From the NCBI RefSeq assembly GCF_900591205.1, contig NZ_UUPU01000031.1, positions 1-64,000 of the forward strand: a stretch of DNA of 64,000 nucleotides, written 5' to 3'. Each line of letters opens with the position of its first letter. Position 1 is the first letter of the stretch. This DNA comes from Pseudomonas viridiflava (GTDB lineage: Bacteria > Pseudomonadota > Gammaproteobacteria > Pseudomonadales > Pseudomonadaceae). This document shows positions 62,290-64,000 of this stretch, piece by piece. The notes below the pieces were generated by a model, which saw only the letters and a program-made list of their open reading frames with translations, did not search any database and was not told where the DNA came from. A program made the position numbers and the translations under genes.

Positions 62290-63257
62290 AAAATTACCTC
62301 GGGCCGCTCAACGTCGACCCATACGAATTTACGTGGATCAAGCTGGGTTTCCTGATCCAGTCGATAGGCCACCAACTTGCCGTACAGCACTGCGCTGTAA
62401 TCCAGGCAGGCCAGGTTCGGGCGGATTGGCGCCGGTTTGCCGCTGCGCCAGTAATGGCCGACGAACAACAGGGGTTCGTCGACGCCGTAGCGCAGCAGGG
62501 AATTTTTTTCAGTCGACGACAAGGGCGTACGCGCCACCGGCTCCGGCAAGGCATCCGGCTGAAACACGATATCGCCGTAGGTTTTTGGGTCGTCTTCCCA
62601 GAACTTGGTGCGAAAGAATGAGCGCGTCAGCCCGTCGCCGCCGGTCAGCGTCAGGCCATCCGGCAGGCGCATATCGGTGCCGCGCAGCAGGCGATCAAAG
62701 GCGTTGCAGGCAAAACTGCCGGGCACGGCGGCGGCCTGCAGGAAGTGCTGGTCGATGCAGCCGTCCGGGAACGTGGCGCGCAGCGGCTGGATAAAGCCGT
62801 CGTCCCAGCACGCGTGGACCACGCGGAACCGCCCGGCGTCGACAAACAGCGGCATGTCGTAGAACCAGCCTAGAAAGTCATGCCAATCGGCCGGGTGGTG
62901 CTCGAACTGGGTCAGGGTTTCCTGGATCAACCGCGCATGCCGTGGGTTGTGCTCGCGCACGAACTGCTTGCCACTGCCCGGCGGCGCCGGTGTGCTCCAA
63001 CCCAGCGCATTGAACTCATGGTTACCCATGATGCACAGCGCCTGGCCGGCCTCGGTCATGTCGTGGACGATATGCAGCGCCTCGCGAATGCGCGGGCCCC
63101 GGTCGATGATATCGCCCAGGAACACCGCCATCCGCGACGGATGGCGCCAGGTGCCACCCTGCTTGTGGTAGCCCAACTGGTCGAGCAAGTGCTCAAGGGT
63201 ATGAGCGCAACCGTGCACGTCACCAATCAGGTCGTAGCTACGCGCGGGATCGAGCAT
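62286..63257 (-). CDS. Calcineurin-like metallophosphoesterase
   Basis: A 323-residue phosphoesterase. Metal-binding motifs occur in order: LIGDVHGCAHTLEHLL, FLGDIIDRGPRIREAL and IMGNHEFNALGW, then His in VVHACWDD and GHYW later. It resembles PrpE/ApaH-like protein or diadenosine-tetraphosphate phosphatases. The substrate is unknown. It sits between nadK and the rhomboid gene; the start ATG shares a base with the nadK stop. Confidence 0.9.
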   Translation of the reverse strand: MLDPARSYDLIGDVHGCAHTLEHLLDQLGYHKQGGTWRHPSRMAVFLGDIIDRGPRIREALHIVHDMTEAGQALCIMGNHEFNALGWSTPAPPGSGKQFVREHNPRHARLIQETLTQFEHHPADWHDFLGWFYDMPLFVDAGRFRVVHACWDDGFIQPLRATFPDGCIDQHFLQAAAVPGSFACNAFDRLLRGTDMRLPDGLTLTGGDGLTRSFFRTKFWEDDPKTYGDIVFQPDALPEPVARTPLSSTEKNSLLRYGVDEPLLFVGHYWRSGKPAPIRPNLACLDYSAVLYGKLVAYRLDQETQLDPRKFVWVDVERPEVIL

Positions 63258-64000
63258 CAGTCGCCTCCACCCCCCAAGCGGCTGCCCCAGCCCAACTTGG
63301 TGCGGCAGACTTCGTAGTAGTTGTGGTCCAGCGGGTGGATCAACCGCAACTTCTGCGCCTTCTTGCTCACGGTGATGGTGTCACCGGGGGCGCAGGTGAA
63401 ATGGTTTTGCCCGTCACAGGAGACTTGCGGGTAGATCTGCATGTCTTTGGACACCACGATTTTCAGCTCACTGTTGCCGTCGACCACAATCGGCCGGCTG
63501 GACAACATATGGGGGTACATCGGCACGATCACAATGGCATCCAGCTTGGGATGCATGATCGGCCCGCCGGCCGACAGCGCATAGGCAGTGGAGCCGGTGG
63601 GTGTGGCGACGATCAGGCCGTCGGCCTTCTGGCTGCACACGAACTGGCCGTCGATGTACAACTCGAACTCGATCATCCGCGTGGACTTGCCGGGGTGCAG
63701 CACCACGTCGTTGAGCGCATCGCCCTGGCCGATGGCTTCGCCGTGGCGACGCACTTCGGCCTGCAGCAGGAAGCGATTTTCCACCAGGTAATGGCCGTCG
63801 AGCACCTTGGCCACTTCGACTTCCAGCTCATCAGGGCGGATATCGGTGAGGAACCCCAGGCTGCCCCGGTTGATCCCCAGCACCGGCACGTTATGCCGCG
63901 CCAACGCACGGGCCGCGCCAAGCAGGCTGCCGTCGCCGCCGACCACAATCACCATGTCGCAGACTTCGCCGAGCATCTTGCGCGACGAGGTTTGCAGGCC
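63257..64000 (-). CDS. nadK: NAD kinase, 5' end beyond the window
   Basis: About 247 residues of the C-terminal part are present; the frame is open to the window edge, so the first ~50 residues lie outside. The ATP/NAD-binding [31 protein letters not shown], the substrate motif [22 protein letters not shown] and the C-terminal SCDGQ motif are all present. It phosphorylates NAD+ to NADP+ in the cytoplasm. It heads the minus-strand cluster with the metallophosphoesterase, rhomboid, yeaC and DUF2797 genes. Confidence 0.95.
   Translation of the reverse strand, partial: GLQTSSRKMLGEVCDMVIVVGGDGSLLGAARALARHNVPVLGINRGSLGFLTDIRPDELEVEVAKVLDGHYLVENRFLLQAEVRRHGEAIGQGDALNDVVLHPGKSTRMIEFELYIDGQFVCSQKADGLIVATPTGSTAYALSAGGPIMHPKLDAIVIVPMYPHMLSSRPIVVDGNSELKIVVSKDMQIYPQVSCDGQNHFTCAPGDTITVSKKAQKLRLIHPLDHNYYEVCRTKLGWGSRLGGGGD

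Overview
The window looks like chromosome from a Pseudomonas of the fluorescens group. The evidence is high-GC coding sequence, abundant REP/REPIN-type palindromes built on the 'gtgggagc..gcttgc' core, a ptxS-kguEKTD cluster for 2-ketogluconate, a complete fapABCDEF functional-amyloid operon, a gnd-zwf pair, and a nadK/rhomboid/yeaC/pepN block. No tRNA, rRNA, CRISPR array, insertion sequence or integrase was seen.

Layout. 1-731 is a gene-free stretch packed with three nested inverted-repeat families. 0.7-4.3 kb holds a TauE/SafE-type exporter, a methyltransferase, a secreted DUF3455 protein and an ECF sigma/anti-sigma pair. 4.3-10.8 kb is an RstAB-like two-component system divergent from an RND efflux adaptor and pump that has no outer-membrane channel gene. 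10.8-18.5 kb is accessory-looking: a DUF1345 protein, a classical autotransporter, then two large tandem paralogous proteins of no recognised family (713 and 625 aa, Ig-like in appearance), preceded by a possible 76-aa ORF. 18.5-23.7 kb is ptxS-kguE-kguK-kguT-kguD with two perfect copies of a 14-bp palindromic operator. 23.8-31.4 kb is mixed housekeeping: chemoreceptor, NCS2 purine permease, LEA-type lipoprotein, nitrilase with divergent LysR regulator, DUF883 protein and DpkA-type imine reductase.

31.6-36.5 kb is one 1616-aa gene. It has four copies of a 'VLYTP' module and a C-terminal HExxH..TxDxxY zinc-protease signature, so it resembles a large dermonecrotic-toxin-like effector with an aspzincin warhead. 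It is followed by a PepSY protein, an orphan FecR-type anti-sigma regulator and the fap amyloid operon (38.2-42.9 kb). That operon has a good sigma-54 promoter, two upstream TGATACAGG repeats, a strong terminator between fapC and fapD, and a convergent sigma-54 enhancer-binding protein just past fapF. 44.6-48.3 kb has a small conserved-looking protein and the tightly coupled gnd-zwf-HAD operon. 48.6-57.6 kb contains a small coiled-coil protein, a CptA-like phosphoethanolamine transferase, a Fur-box-preceded TonB receptor, a small periplasmic protein, a GNAT enzyme, ZapE, an NTF2-like protein, a WYL regulator and an aldo/keto reductase. 57.6-64.0 kb is pepN, DUF2797, yeaC, a rhomboid protease, a metallophosphoesterase and the 3' part of nadK, all on the minus strand with overlapping start and stop codons.

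The strongest candidates for something undescribed are the paralogous pair at 14.06-18.28 kb with its leading small ORF, and the modular 1616-aa zincin-bearing protein. Family assignments come from reading the translated sequence by eye; no database search was possible.
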